64,000 nucleotides of DNA, taken from NCBI GenBank assembly GCA_947581795.1, contig CANPVS010000009.1, positions 1 through 64,000 of the forward strand. Reading direction: 5' to 3'. Made by a program: the position numbers and the translations under genes. Of the stretch, positions 47,444 through 56,743 are shown piece by piece. Position 1 is the stretch's first letter, and each line of letters begins with the position of its first letter. The DNA comes from an uncultured Oscillospiraceae bacterium (GTDB taxonomy: Bacteria > Bacillota > Clostridia > Oscillospirales > Oscillospiraceae). Below the pieces are notes generated by a model. That model saw only the letters and a program-made list of their open reading frames with translations. It searched no databases and was not told the DNA's origin.

Positions 47444-49303
47444 ATGAGAATACGTCGTATCGTGACCGGGTGTATAGCCGGTCTCTATTTATTTCTTCGC
47501 GCGGCCTCCGGGTCCCCCGCCGTCCCCGGCAGCGGGCCGGTGGTCATCGACAGCCCCGACGCCCTTATCGCCTTCAGCGAGGCGGTCAGCGCCGGGCAGA
47601 CCTACGCCGGCCAGACCGTGGTCCTGGCCGGGGACATCGACATGGCGGGCCGGGCCTTCGGCCCCATCGGCCAGCGGCCGGGCGGGGACGGGTCGGGCGC
47701 CTTCCGGGGCGTCTTCGACGGCCAGGGCCACGCCATCCGGCGGCTCACGGTCACCGGCGGCAGCGGCGAGGCGGGCCTGTTCGCCATCCTGGACGGGGCC
47801 GTGGTCAAAAACCTGCGCCTGGAGGTGTCCGTAAGCGGCCAGGGCCAGACCGCCGTGGGCGGACTGGCGGGCCGGATGGTCAACACCGGCCTCTTCAATG
47901 TGGCCGTGGACGGCAATGTGACCGCCGGGTCCTGGGCTGTCCCCGGGGACGGGGTCCTGGCCGCCGGCGGCATCGCCGGCCGGGCGGAGGGCCGGACCGT
48001 GCTGGACCGGTGCGCCGCCCGGGGCTCCCTGGGCGCGGCGGGCTCTTTCAGCGCCGCGGTCTATGCCGGCGGCGCCTTCGGATACCTGCAGGGCGCCACG
48101 GTCACCAACTGCTACTCCACCGCCTACCTTTTCGTAAACGACGCGGGGATCACCGCCGGCGGCTTCGCCGGGTATCTGGCGGACAGCGCCCTTCGGGACA
48201 GCTACGCCGCCTCAGGCATGGTCACCGGCGCCAACACCGCCGGGGCCTTCGCCGGTCTGACGGCGGGCTCGTCTTTCAGCAACGTCTGGCACGATGGGGA
48301 GCTGACCGCGCCCCTGCCCGGCGCGGGCGGCGTCTTCAGCGGAGTCATACAGGGCGCGCCCACCGCCCAGATGCAGAGCGCTCCCTTCCCCGGCCAGCTC
48401 AGCGAGGCCTTCTATCAGGCCGCCCCGGGGCAGAACAACGGCTATCCGGTCCTGGACTTCGAGGCCATCATTATCCCCACGGAGGCCCCGGCCCCCACGG
48501 AGGAGCCCACTCCTGTCCCTACCGACACGCCGGCTCCTACGGAGGGACCGACGCCAGTCCCCACTGACACGCCAATTCCTACCGATGAACCAACGCCGGT
48601 CCCCACTGACACGCCAATTCCTACCGATGAACCAACGCCACTCCCCACCGACGAGCCTATTCCTACCGGGGAACCGTCGCCCGTCCCCACTGACGAGCCT
48701 ATTCCCACCGGGGAACCGTCGCCCGTCCCCACTGACGAGCCAATTCCCACCGGGGAACCGTCGCCGCTCCCCACTGACACGCCAATTCCTACCGATGAAC
48801 CGATGCCAGTCCCCACTGACGAACCAATTCCTACCGATGAACCGTCACCCGTCCCTACCGACAAACCAATTCCCACCGAAGAGCCGTCGCCCGTCCCCAC
48901 TGACACACCAATTCCTACTGATGAACCGTCGCCACTCCCCACTGACACGCCAATTCCCACCGAAGAGCCGTCGCCCGTCCCCACTGACACACCAATTCCT
49001 ACTGAGAACCCGTCGCCAGTCCCCACCGACACACCGGCTCCCACGGAGGCTCCGCTGGAGAGCCCGGTCCCGCCGGTGACCAGCGAACCCTATGACCCCA
49101 CAGCGGCCACCCCCGCCCCCACCGGGGCCCCGGCGCAGCCCGCCGGGTCATGGTCCGGCCCCACAGGACCGGACGCGTCCACCACTGCCGCCGGGCCCAC
49201 GGCCCCCCGGACGGCGGATGACGCCCACGCCCTGCCGTGGCTGGCGCTGTTCCTGGCCCTGACAGCGGCCTTCACTGCCATTGTTCGGAGATACAGAAGA
49301 TAA
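47444..49303 (+). CDS. Cell-surface protein with GLUG-like domain and Pro/Thr repeat stalk
   Basis: 619 aa from the ATG at 47444. A signal-like N-terminus (IVTGCIAGLYLFLRAASG) is followed by a Gly/Ala-rich beta-helix-like domain (residues about 35-345) with repeated GGLAG/GGIAG/GGAFG/GGFAG motifs (GLUG type). Next come 13 tandem 14-residue units, typified by TPIPTDEPSPVPTD. A C-terminal helix (ALPWLALFLALTAAFTAIV) ends in RRYRR, preceded by APRTAD, a possible degenerate sortase (xPxTG-like) signal. Likely an exposed adhesin or envelope stalk protein. Confidence 0.75.
   Translation: MRIRRIVTGCIAGLYLFLRAASGSPAVPGSGPVVIDSPDALIAFSEAVSAGQTYAGQTVVLAGDIDMAGRAFGPIGQRPGGDGSGAFRGVFDGQGHAIRRLTVTGGSGEAGLFAILDGAVVKNLRLEVSVSGQGQTAVGGLAGRMVNTGLFNVAVDGNVTAGSWAVPGDGVLAAGGIAGRAEGRTVLDRCAARGSLGAAGSFSAAVYAGGAFGYLQGATVTNCYSTAYLFVNDAGITAGGFAGYLADSALRDSYAASGMVTGANTAGAFAGLTAGSSFSNVWHDGELTAPLPGAGGVFSGVIQGAPTAQMQSAPFPGQLSEAFYQAAPGQNNGYPVLDFEAIIIPTEAPAPTEEPTPVPTDTPAPTEGPTPVPTDTPIPTDEPTPVPTDTPIPTDEPTPLPTDEPIPTGEPSPVPTDEPIPTGEPSPVPTDEPIPTGEPSPLPTDTPIPTDEPMPVPTDEPIPTDEPSPVPTDKPIPTEEPSPVPTDTPIPTDEPSPLPTDTPIPTEEPSPVPTDTPIPTENPSPVPTDTPAPTEAPLESPVPPVTSEPYDPTAATPAPTGAPAQPAGSWSGPTGPDASTTAAGPTAPRTADDAHALPWLALFLALTAAFTAIVRRYRR
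48481..49050 (+). repeat. 13 tandem 42-bp units coding the Pro/Thr stalk
   Basis: Near-identical 42-bp units (core CCAATTCCTACCGATGAACC type) with Asp/Gly/Glu and Val/Leu variation. A likely site of copy-number change by slippage. The long antisense ORF here is a by-product of the repeat. Confidence 0.85.
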
Positions 49304-49310
49304 AAATAAA

Positions 49311-49423
49311 GCCTCCCTCTGACGAGGGAGGTGGACGCCGAAGGCGGCCGGAGGGAGAGAAAACAAATATCTCTCCCCCAGTCACCGCCAAAGGCGGCGA
49401 CAGCCCCCTCGTCAGAGGGGGCC
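49311..49423. repeat. Dispersed paired palindromic repeat, copy 6 (inverted relative to copy 5)
   Basis: GCCTCCCTCTGACGAGGGAGGTGG...CGGAGGGAGAGA, 9 nt, TCTCTCCCCCAGTC...GACAGCCCCCTCGTCAGAGGGGGCC. Sits between the convergent surface-protein and asnS genes. Confidence 0.85.
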
Positions 49424-49444
49424 GTCTTTTACGTCTTTCAATAT

Positions 49445-50839
<1,395 letters not shown>

Positions 50840-50950
50840 GTCTGTTTCCTCCGTTTCCGCCAAATAAGCCAAATAAAAGTATAGTGGCTGCGTTGCAGCG
50901 CCTATGCCACGTTTTGCGGTTCCGCCGGACAGGCGGGAGCAAAAAGGCAT

Positions 50951-50984
50951 AAAAAGTATAATGGCTGCACAGCAGCCATTATAC
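50951..50984 (-). terminator. Terminator of the NlpC/P60 gene
   Basis: 13-bp stem GTATAATGGCTGC/GCAGCCATTATAC with a 3-nt loop, TTTTTATG on the minus strand. Confidence 0.8.
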
Positions 50985-51002
50985 ACATCTGATTTGATTT
51001 TT

Positions 51003-51770
51003 TCAATATTCGATGTAAGGACACCGGAGCCAATCTGTCCAGGTCCGGTCCGCCACCCGGGTCTTCACCACGCCTCCGGCGTGGGATATGGCCTCGATGG
51101 CCCAGCCGCCGCCGATGTACACGCCGATATGCCCGTCAGCGTAGACCAGCAGGCCCGGTATCTCCGGGATGGTGTCGATGGGTCCCTTTTCCACGGCGTT
51201 GTCGTAGAATTCCTGGGTGCCCCAGTCGGGCATGTCCCCGGCGTTGTAGTCCACACCCTCGCCGGGCACGTACCAGCCGTAGCTCTTGATGAGCCCGGCG
51301 CAGTCCACCACCCGCCGGCCGAGCCACTTTTCCCGGATGATAGCCTCGTACTCCTTCACGTCGTCGCCGAACTGCTCTATCTTAAAGGCCAGAAAGTCCT
51401 CCGTCAGCACAGTGCCGAAGGTGCCCCACACGTAGCCCCACTGGTTGTCCCAGGCCATCTGGGCCCATGCCACCAGGTCCGCGGCGGTCTTTTTGTCCGG
51501 GGTGGCAAAGATGCTCTCGTCGATGATGTTGGAGTTGTGCTCGCCGTACTCCACGTGCACATACTGCCCCGGCTTCCACTCGAACATATCCGGCGGGATG
51601 GGCGAGGGCTCCGGCGTGGCCGTGGGCGAGGGTTCAGGGGTGGGCGGGGCACTTTCCCCGCCGACATGCACCCATATGATGGATACCGCCGCCGCTAGCA
51701 GGATCACCAGCCCCGCCAGCAGGAACGGGCCATATCCGGTCCGCTGCTTCGTGGTGTTCGGCCTGCTCAT
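51003..51770 (-). CDS. Membrane-anchored NlpC/P60-type peptidase
   Basis: 255 aa. One N-terminal helix ([21 protein letters not shown]) and a Pro/Thr/Glu-rich linker lead to an extracellular domain. Cys is in [17 protein letters not shown], His in [17 protein letters not shown], typical of NlpC/P60 cysteine peptidases that cut peptidoglycan stem peptides. The N-terminal half of the domain ([41 protein letters not shown]) resembles family members with a modified fold. Likely cell-wall remodelling. Close to spoVT, so a spore role is possible but unproven. Confidence 0.8.
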   Translation of the reverse strand: MSRPNTTKQRTGYGPFLLAGLVILLAAAVSIIWVHVGGESAPPTPEPSPTATPEPSPIPPDMFEWKPGQYVHVEYGEHNSNIIDESIFATPDKKTAADLVAWAQMAWDNQWGYVWGTFGTVLTEDFLAFKIEQFGDDVKEYEAIIREKWLGRRVVDCAGLIKSYGWYVPGEGVDYNAGDMPDWGTQEFYDNAVEKGPIDTIPEIPGLLVYADGHIGVYIGGGWAIEAISHAGGVVKTRVADRTWTDWLRCPYIEY

Positions 51771-51914
51771 GGTCCATCCCTCCTCTTGCGCACGGTCCGC
51801 GCGCCTTTATCATATCAATAAGAGGAGCAAACTACAATACTGTTTTTTTAAGTTTTTCTTAAGCCTTTCTTAATTTCCGTGCCTCTTACAATTCCTGCCA
51901 AATTTCGGCCGATT

Positions 51915-51944
51915 GCATAGGTTTGGGACTTTTGCGGATAATAA
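51915..51944 (+). promoter_or_regulatory. Forespore-type (SigG/SigF-like) promoter of spoVT
   Basis: GCATA (51915-51919), 16-bp spacer, GGATAATAA (51936-51944), about 35 bp before the spoVT ATG. Fits sigma-F/G-type boxes; B. subtilis spoVT is SigG-dependent. Confidence 0.6.
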
Positions 51945-51963
51945 ATCCTGCGAGACAAAAGAC

Positions 51964-53793
51964 TTACAGGAGGATAAAGATGAAAGCAACTGGGATCGTG
52001 CGCCGCATCGACGACCTGGGGCGCGTTGTCATCCCCAAGGAGATCCGCCGCACCATGCGCATCCGCGAGGGTGACCCGACACTGATAATATTGACACCGT
52101 AAACCTTGTCCACATGCTGTTTTGACGCCTGGACTATCCGGGTCTGTAAGCTATCCACGGTGCCGGACTTAAAATTTGCCGCGTCCTCCCCCGGGAGCAT
52201 CCCCGTGCGCAGAATACTGTCCACATCCGCCTTCAGCTGCACGTCGATGTGGTCCTCGTAAACGGTGATACGCTCCACGATGAGGGCCAGGTCGTTCTTG
52301 TCCAGCTTGGGCTTGTGGAGGATGTCATCGAAGATGTCCATGGCCGTTTTGGCCGCCCGGTTCACCCGGATGATGGTGTTGCGCCGGTCCGCGCTCATCT
52401 CGATCTGCGTCGTGATGGCCTCGATGCGGCGGAGCAGGTCCGTCTCCATCCCGTCGTAGGTCTCCTCCAGCAGCGCCTCGTTCTCCGGGTGCTTCATGAT
52501 GTCCCGTATCCGCTGGCGCTTAGTGGCCTTCAGCTCCTCCTGGAGCTGTTCCCGGACCTTCTCCAGGTTCTCCATGGCTGTCTCCACCCGGGATACGTCA
52601 TGCTCCTCGTTCTTCAGGTCCGCGTTCAGCCGTGCCAGTATGGCGTCGGAGCTGTCCATCACCTTCCGGATGTAGATCTTCAGTACTTCGTCCAGCTTAT
52701 CTCCCCGGATGTGGTGGCTGGTGCAGCCCTTCAGGCCCCGGCGGTGATAGAGCCCGCACCGGTAGGCCTCCTTGAGTTTGGGGTTGCTCATGGCGAACAT
52801 GGGGCTGCCGCAGTCCCCGCAGAAGAGGAAACCGGAGTACATATTGTCGTACTTCTTATTGCCCCGGTAGCAGTTGGTGGAGCGGCGCTGCCGGGCTTCC
52901 CGGGCCGCGGCGAAGGTGCGGTAGTCGATGATCGCCTGGTGGTGGTTTTCAAAGACCAGCTGTGCCGTCTCGTCCTGGCGCATGTCCCGGCCGTTGATGA
53001 AGCGGCGTGTGAACTTGCCCTGCCGGAGAGTGCCGATGTAGAAGTCGTTGTCCAGGATGGTCTGTACGGTGATGATGCTCCACTCAGGCTTCACTTCCCG
53101 GCGGTACTCGGCGCCCTCCGCCTCCTTGCGCTCCCGCTCCGCCATCCTGGGCGTGGGTATGTGCTGGTCGGTGAGATAGTTCGCGATCTTCTTGTAGCCC
53201 CAGCCGTCCAGGTAGAGCTGGAATATCTGCCGGACCACATCCGCCTCCACAGGCACCACCTCGAACCCCTTGCCCTTGACGATGTATCCATATGGCGCGG
53301 CGCAGATCCACTCCCCCTCCTGCTGCCGGCGGGTGATGACCGACCGGACCTTCCGGGAGGAGTCTGTCACCGGCATCTCATTGAGGAAAAACCGCAGGAT
53401 GATGTTCTCCCACTGGTCCGACTGAGGGAAGTCGATATTGTCATCGATGGCGATGATCCGCGCCCCCGCGTCCCGCAGGTCCTCCAGCTCTACCAGCCCC
53501 CGGCTGGTCCGCCGGGAAAACCGGGAGAAGTCCTTGACCACCAGGATGTCGTATTGGTGGCTGAGCAGCTTGGGCCGCATGGCCTGGTAGCCCTCCCGCT
53601 GGGTGAAGGTGTACCCGGACCGGTCACGGTCCTCATACATGGTGAGGGTGCTTCCCGGGAACCGACGTCTGACAAAGTCCTCGATGATGGACTTCTGGTT
53701 TTCGATGGACACGTTCTCCCGTCCCATGTCCTCATCCACCGATATCCGGCAGTACCCGGCGATGTCATAGTGTTCTATCAATGTTATCACCAA
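51964..53793 (-). CDS. Large serine recombinase (element integrase)
   Basis: About 609 aa, TTG start (AAGGAA seven bases before). The resolvase domain begins IAGYCRISVDED with catalytic Ser near residue 18 and has VVKDFSRFSRRTSRGL and FFLNEM. The recombinase domain (AAPYGYIVKGKGFEVV, AEVVRQIF-like ADVVRQIFQLYLDGWGYKKIANYL), zinc ribbon (LFCGDCGSPMFAMSN ... CGLYHRRGLKGC) and coiled coil follow. The C-terminal ~35 residues are read from the antisense strand of spoVT, so the protein in the integrated state is a junction hybrid. Free-form C-terminus would differ. Confidence 0.93.
   Translation of the reverse strand: MVITLIEHYDIAGYCRISVDEDMGRENVSIENQKSIIEDFVRRRFPGSTLTMYEDRDRSGYTFTQREGYQAMRPKLLSHQYDILVVKDFSRFSRRTSRGLVELEDLRDAGARIIAIDDNIDFPQSDQWENIILRFFLNEMPVTDSSRKVRSVITRRQQEGEWICAAPYGYIVKGKGFEVVPVEADVVRQIFQLYLDGWGYKKIANYLTDQHIPTPRMAERERKEAEGAEYRREVKPEWSIITVQTILDNDFYIGTLRQGKFTRRFINGRDMRQDETAQLVFENHHQAIIDYRTFAAAREARQRRSTNCYRGNKKYDNMYSGFLFCGDCGSPMFAMSNPKLKEAYRCGLYHRRGLKGCTSHHIRGDKLDEVLKIYIRKVMDSSDAILARLNADLKNEEHDVSRVETAMENLEKVREQLQEELKATKRQRIRDIMKHPENEALLEETYDGMETDLLRRIEAITTQIEMSADRRNTIIRVNRAAKTAMDIFDDILHKPKLDKNDLALIVERITVYEDHIDVQLKADVDSILRTGMLPGEDAANFKSGTVDSLQTRIVQASKQHVDKVYGVNIISVGSPSRMRMVRRISLGMTTRPRSSMRRTIPVAFIFILL
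51980..52102 (+). pseudogene. spoVT: spoVT, 5' fragment split by a mobile element
   Basis: Codons 1-33 (MKATGIVRRIDDLGRVVIPK, then EIRRTM, RIREGDP) match the AbrB-like N-terminal DNA-binding domain of SpoVT almost residue for residue. After GDP the frame continues into element DNA and stops after seven foreign codons. An AGGAGG site and a forespore-type promoter are intact. SpoVT governs late forespore gene expression in Bacillus and Clostridia. The missing C-terminal GAF-like part should lie at the other end of the element, beyond 64 kb. Confidence 0.9.
52065..52085. other. Left attachment site (attL) of the integrated element
   Basis: The spoVT match ends within GAGGGTGACCCGAC. Exact crossover cannot be fixed without the right end. 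Confidence 0.7.
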
Positions 53794-53873
53794 CTTATAT
53801 TCCTTAATTTTTCTGTAATTGTATCACACCCTCTGCTCTCATGCAAGTGTATGGATGGGGGTAGCAGAAAAAA

Positions 53874-53901
53874 CGGGAGGACGAATCTCATCGTCCTCCC
53901 G
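53874..53901 (-). terminator. Terminator of the cargo cassette
   Basis: 10-bp stem CGGGAGGACG/CGTCCTCCCG, 8-nt loop, TTTTTT on the minus strand. Confidence 0.85.
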
Positions 53902-53906
53902 CCTAG

Positions 53907-54464
53907 TTATTTGAGCTCAACGGTCTGTCGCGATATCTCCGCTGTGATACCGTCCGGCCAGCCTTCCAGGAAGTCTGTGTTCTCCGGGATAGCCGCTGAA
54001 AGATCATATCCCCTGCGGATCTCGATCTGCTCGGAAAAGGGGATCGGATCTTTTATGAACGCGATCTCCCGCCCTCCTGCATAGAACACGATACCTCTCG
54101 TGAGCCACACATCATAGGTCTGTTCACAGTATGAAAATGTCTTTTGGTTCTCGTTTATCAGTACGATTTTGTCCACCGGCGCCCCTACAGGCGTGTCTGT
54201 CTGCTCCGTATCGTCAAAATATGAGCGGATACGGTCGGCCGAAGTCTCAGAGATCCTGAACACGGCGCAGTCCTCCGGGGTGCCGAAATAATCTACCGGC
54301 TCTTGTTCGTTCCTCAGTTCAAAAACTCTGCCGCTGACAAACAGGCCTGCCGTTGCCGTAACTGTATCGGTGTACAGGAATGTATCGCTGCGATACTTTT
54401 CAAAAATCTGTCCGACCAGACTGTGGACCAGCCGCTGATCAAACCGCATATCAATCGTTTTCAC
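53907..54464 (-). CDS. Unknown cargo protein, paralog B
   Basis: 185 aa from GTG 54464 (AAAGGCGGG six bases upstream). Soluble, no membrane segment. It aligns by eye with the gene upstream: both have a FEKY...D.F segment near residue 20, a (D)NPVG or (D)TPVG stretch near 95, a TRGIVFY/TKGVIFH strand and EIRRGYDL then DFLEGW/DFLEEW near the C-terminus. Family not recognised. Tandem paralogs on a mobile element resemble immunity-gene arrays, without further support. Confidence 0.55.
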   Translation of the reverse strand: MKTIDMRFDQRLVHSLVGQIFEKYRSDTFLYTDTVTATAGLFVSGRVFELRNEQEPVDYFGTPEDCAVFRISETSADRIRSYFDDTEQTDTPVGAPVDKIVLINENQKTFSYCEQTYDVWLTRGIVFYAGGREIAFIKDPIPFSEQIEIRRGYDLSAAIPENTDFLEGWPDGITAEISRQTVELK

Positions 54465-54492
54465 TATATGCCCGCCTTTTTTGCAAATCTTG

Positions 54493-55056
54493 TCACTTGA
54501 GCAATATGACCTCACGGAAGCATTCGGGTGTGTAGCCTTCACTGTCTTCCCACTCCTCCAGAAAGTCTTTCGTTGGAGTAAATTCCTTTACAAGATCGTA
54601 TCCGCGCCGAATAGTGATCATTTCAGAAAACCATGTACCGATTTCAAAGGAGACCTCATTCCCGCTTGCAAGGTGGAATATTACGCCTTTTGTAGAGTGG
54701 AGCGTTCTTCGATCTCCGCTATGCGTAACAGTTTCAAAATCATTTACAACTTCTATGCTGCTGATGGAGTCTCCCACGGGATTGTCAATCAGTTTTCCAT
54801 CATCCATCATACTGCCTATCTCGTGAGGTTTGCACTCCGCAAACCTCATAACGGCGTTATCATCTGTATGGAAAAACCGCCTCACCGCTTCGAGACCGCT
54901 GGTCATTTTATAGCTCTTTCCCCCGATTCGAAAGCCAACGACGCCAAACGCATTTGGCGAAAAAACAAATGAATCGCACAAATATTTCTCAAACGTTTTT
55001 CCAATCATGCATTTGAGTGTTTCCATCGTAACACTGTCAAAAGAAATATCAACCAT
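54493..55056 (-). CDS. Unknown cargo protein, paralog A
   Basis: 187 aa. MVDISFDSVTMETLKCMIGK, then FEKYLCDSFVF, DNPVGDSISSIEVVND, STKGVIFHLASGNEVSFEIG and ITIRRGYDLVKEFTP match paralog B in order and spacing. Lower GC than chromosomal neighbours. Located 11 bp after the 110-residue gene and 28 bp before paralog B, in one transcription unit. No known catalytic motif seen. Function unknown. Confidence 0.55.
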   Translation of the reverse strand: MVDISFDSVTMETLKCMIGKTFEKYLCDSFVFSPNAFGVVGFRIGGKSYKMTSGLEAVRRFFHTDDNAVMRFAECKPHEIGSMMDDGKLIDNPVGDSISSIEVVNDFETVTHSGDRRTLHSTKGVIFHLASGNEVSFEIGTWFSEMITIRRGYDLVKEFTPTKDFLEEWEDSEGYTPECFREVILLK

Positions 55057-55067
55057 GTTTTAGCCTC

Positions 55068-55400
55068 TCACAAAATGTCCCCCTTGTGCGGATTGGAAAG
55101 ATATTCCCTCGCGCACTCTGCCCATTCTTTGCTGTCCACGTTCAAAAACGCATTTTCAAGCTCGTCTCTCCCCAGCGAATCGATATAGTTCCGTGCAATG
55201 CCATAGCTTTCTTCTATCTTGATCGTTTCCGGTACTGCCTGGCAAAAGCGCTCATAGGCAGACGGTTCGGCTGAGCCAATATCGGCAAATGCAAAGGGAT
55301 TCATCTCACTGAGGAAATTACCGAGCTCTTCGTCCTTCGTTTCATCCCACTCTGCGTCCAGGACATAGAATATCATACAAAACAACTCGAACCGATTCAT
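55068..55400 (-). CDS. Unknown 110-residue acidic protein of the cargo cassette
   Basis: Starts at ATG 55400, nine bases behind AAGGAG (the track's earlier start lies in the leader). MNRFELFCMIFYVLDAEWDE, then LGNFLSEMNPFAFADIG and FLNVDSKEWAECAREYL. Strongly acidic and helical, no membrane span. First gene of the three-gene cassette. Small acidic proteins on mobile elements often are immunity proteins or anti-toxins; nothing more specific can be shown. Confidence 0.5.
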   Translation of the reverse strand: MNRFELFCMIFYVLDAEWDETKDEELGNFLSEMNPFAFADIGSAEPSAYERFCQAVPETIKIEESYGIARNYIDSLGRDELENAFLNVDSKEWAECAREYLSNPHKGDIL

Positions 55401-55439
55401 TGTCATCTTCTCCTTCTTCTCCGTGATGACTGCAAGAAC

Positions 55440-55468
55440 ATCATATATAATCAGCCCCAAATAATCAA
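55440..55468 (-). promoter_or_regulatory. Promoter of the three-gene cargo cassette
   Basis: TTGATT (55463-55468), 17-bp spacer, TATGAT (55440-55445), minus strand. Confidence 0.65.
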
Positions 55469-55480
55469 GACAATATGTAA

Positions 55481-55507
55481 GACCGGGCAGGGGTATCCTG
55501 CCCGGTC
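55481..55507 (-). terminator. Hairpin after the mobilization operon
   Basis: 11-bp stem GACCGGGCAGG/CCTGCCCGGTC, 5-nt loop, weak T-tract (TTACATATT). Ends the mob/parB transcript ahead of the cargo promoter. Confidence 0.65.
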
Positions 55508-55513
55508 CTCAGT

Positions 55514-55720
55514 TCAGCCCCGGTTGTGCCGCAGAAGGGCAAGAGTGCTGTCGTACAGCGGTTCCTGCCCGGAGCGGAACACCACCGGGGTCAGCTTTTG
55601 CCTGACCAGCGATTGGATGATGCCGGGAAGCTCGGCCATGCACTGATCGTTTGATTGATCCTCTCTTGTCAGCCAAATCGCCGCGATGTTATTTGCGGGA
55701 CCGGTCTGAACGATCTCCAT
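55514..55720 (-). CDS. 68-residue conserved-type element protein
   Basis: MEIVQTGPANNIAAIWLTRE, ending LYDSTLALLRHNRG. Strong site (AAGGGGGGC) before the ATG. A two-part sequence with a beta strand then a helix; no motif known to me. Last gene of the mobilization operon, about 95 bp behind the ParB-like gene, in a position where many Firmicutes elements carry a small partner gene. Confidence 0.55.
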   Translation of the reverse strand: MEIVQTGPANNIAAIWLTREDQSNDQCMAELPGIIQSLVRQKLTPVVFRSGQEPLYDSTLALLRHNRG

Positions 55721-55816
55721 GGACAGCCCCCCTTTCTTGCTTACGGTCCGTCACCGGGATTATGGCCCGCGAGGGCGGGCGATATACCGGATATGCCATG
55801 TTCGCGCCTCCGGGAT

Positions 55817-56743
55817 TCAGCGGGCGTCCCTGTCCCGCTGACGGCGGAGATACTTGGCGTAATACTCGCAGGCCTTGACGATGAACTCCTCCCGGTGCTT
55901 GGCGTCGTAGTCCTCCGGCACCGCGCCCCGGAGCCGCTCCCAGGGCACGCGCACCGCCTCCCGCTGGTTGGGTTTTTCCCGGGCCATCATCTCCGCGGCC
56001 AGTTCCCGCGTCAGCCGCCCCGCCTGGCTTTCCTCTTTCAGGTGGTATGCCTGCCCCACGGAGGGGGTGCAGGCGTTGGCCTCCACCTCTTCCAGCACCC
56101 AGCTCTGCTCCTCCGGCTTCAGATAGGACAGGCTCACCGCGGGCGTGAACGCGATCCGCCCCTGGTCCACCATGTCCAGCAGTTCCGGGAGGAGATAGGT
56201 CAGGCGGATGAAGCGCTGGATTTGTCGGCTGCTATCATCCCCGTTTTCTGCCATTTGGTCCCGTGACCACTTCTGGCCAACTCGGCCAGAAGTTTGTCCC
56301 TGATGATTCAAAGCCTCTAATTTCATTTTGTAAGCAAACGCTTTTTCGCTGGGGAGGATGTGCTCACGCTGGAGATTGGCGTCCACCATGGCGATCACCG
56401 CTTCGTCGTCGGTCATCTCCCGGACGATCACGGGCATGGTCTCCATGCCCAGGCGCCGGCATGCTTCCAGCCGCCGATGGCCGGAAACCAGCTCATAGCC
56501 TCCCTCCTCCAAAGGCCGGGCCAGGGCCGGGGTAATAGAGCCGAACTGGCGGATGCTCTCCGTCAGCCGCTCCATCTCCTCCCCTTCCAGATTCTTGAAC
56601 GGGTGGTCTTTGAATGGGCGCAGTTCCTCCAGCGGAATGATCCGCACCCGCTCCAGCTGCCGGTCGTCCCGCTCCTCCTGGGTCGTGAACAGGTCGTCCA
56701 GCGACGTCAGCATGCTCGCTACCGATTTTTGTTGTCTGCTCAT
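55817..56743 (-). CDS. ParB/RepB/Spo0J-family protein of the element
   Basis: 308 aa. The N-terminal ParB CTPase/nuclease-like domain has IIPLEELRPFKDHPFK, ERLTESIRQFGSITPALARP, and YELVSGHRRLEACRRLGM (GxxRxxA-type motif). A helix-turn-helix follows (QRFIRLTYLLPELLDMVDQGRIAFTPAVSLSYL). Start overlaps the relaxase stop (ATGA). It may stabilise or partition the excised element, or regulate transcription. No ParA is encoded nearby. Confidence 0.9.
   Translation of the reverse strand: MSRQQKSVASMLTSLDDLFTTQEERDDRQLERVRIIPLEELRPFKDHPFKNLEGEEMERLTESIRQFGSITPALARPLEEGGYELVSGHRRLEACRRLGMETMPVIVREMTDDEAVIAMVDANLQREHILPSEKAFAYKMKLEALNHQGQTSGRVGQKWSRDQMAENGDDSSRQIQRFIRLTYLLPELLDMVDQGRIAFTPAVSLSYLKPEEQSWVLEEVEANACTPSVGQAYHLKEESQAGRLTRELAAEMMAREKPNQREAVRVPWERLRGAVPEDYDAKHREEFIVKACEYYAKYLRRQRDRDAR

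Noticed and set aside
48442-49044. 200-aa antisense ORF rich in GSSVGIGVSVG
   Set aside because: It is the mirror of the 42-bp Pro/Thr stalk repeats, with no start signal; an artefact of the repeat composition.
50840-50990. T-box leader of asnS
   Set aside because: No specifier-loop or T-box (TGGNACC) sequence; the strong hairpin is the terminator of the preceding gene.
52249-54084. 611-aa plus-strand ORF opposite the serine recombinase
   Set aside because: Opposite a gene with clear catalytic motifs; no domain, no start signal.
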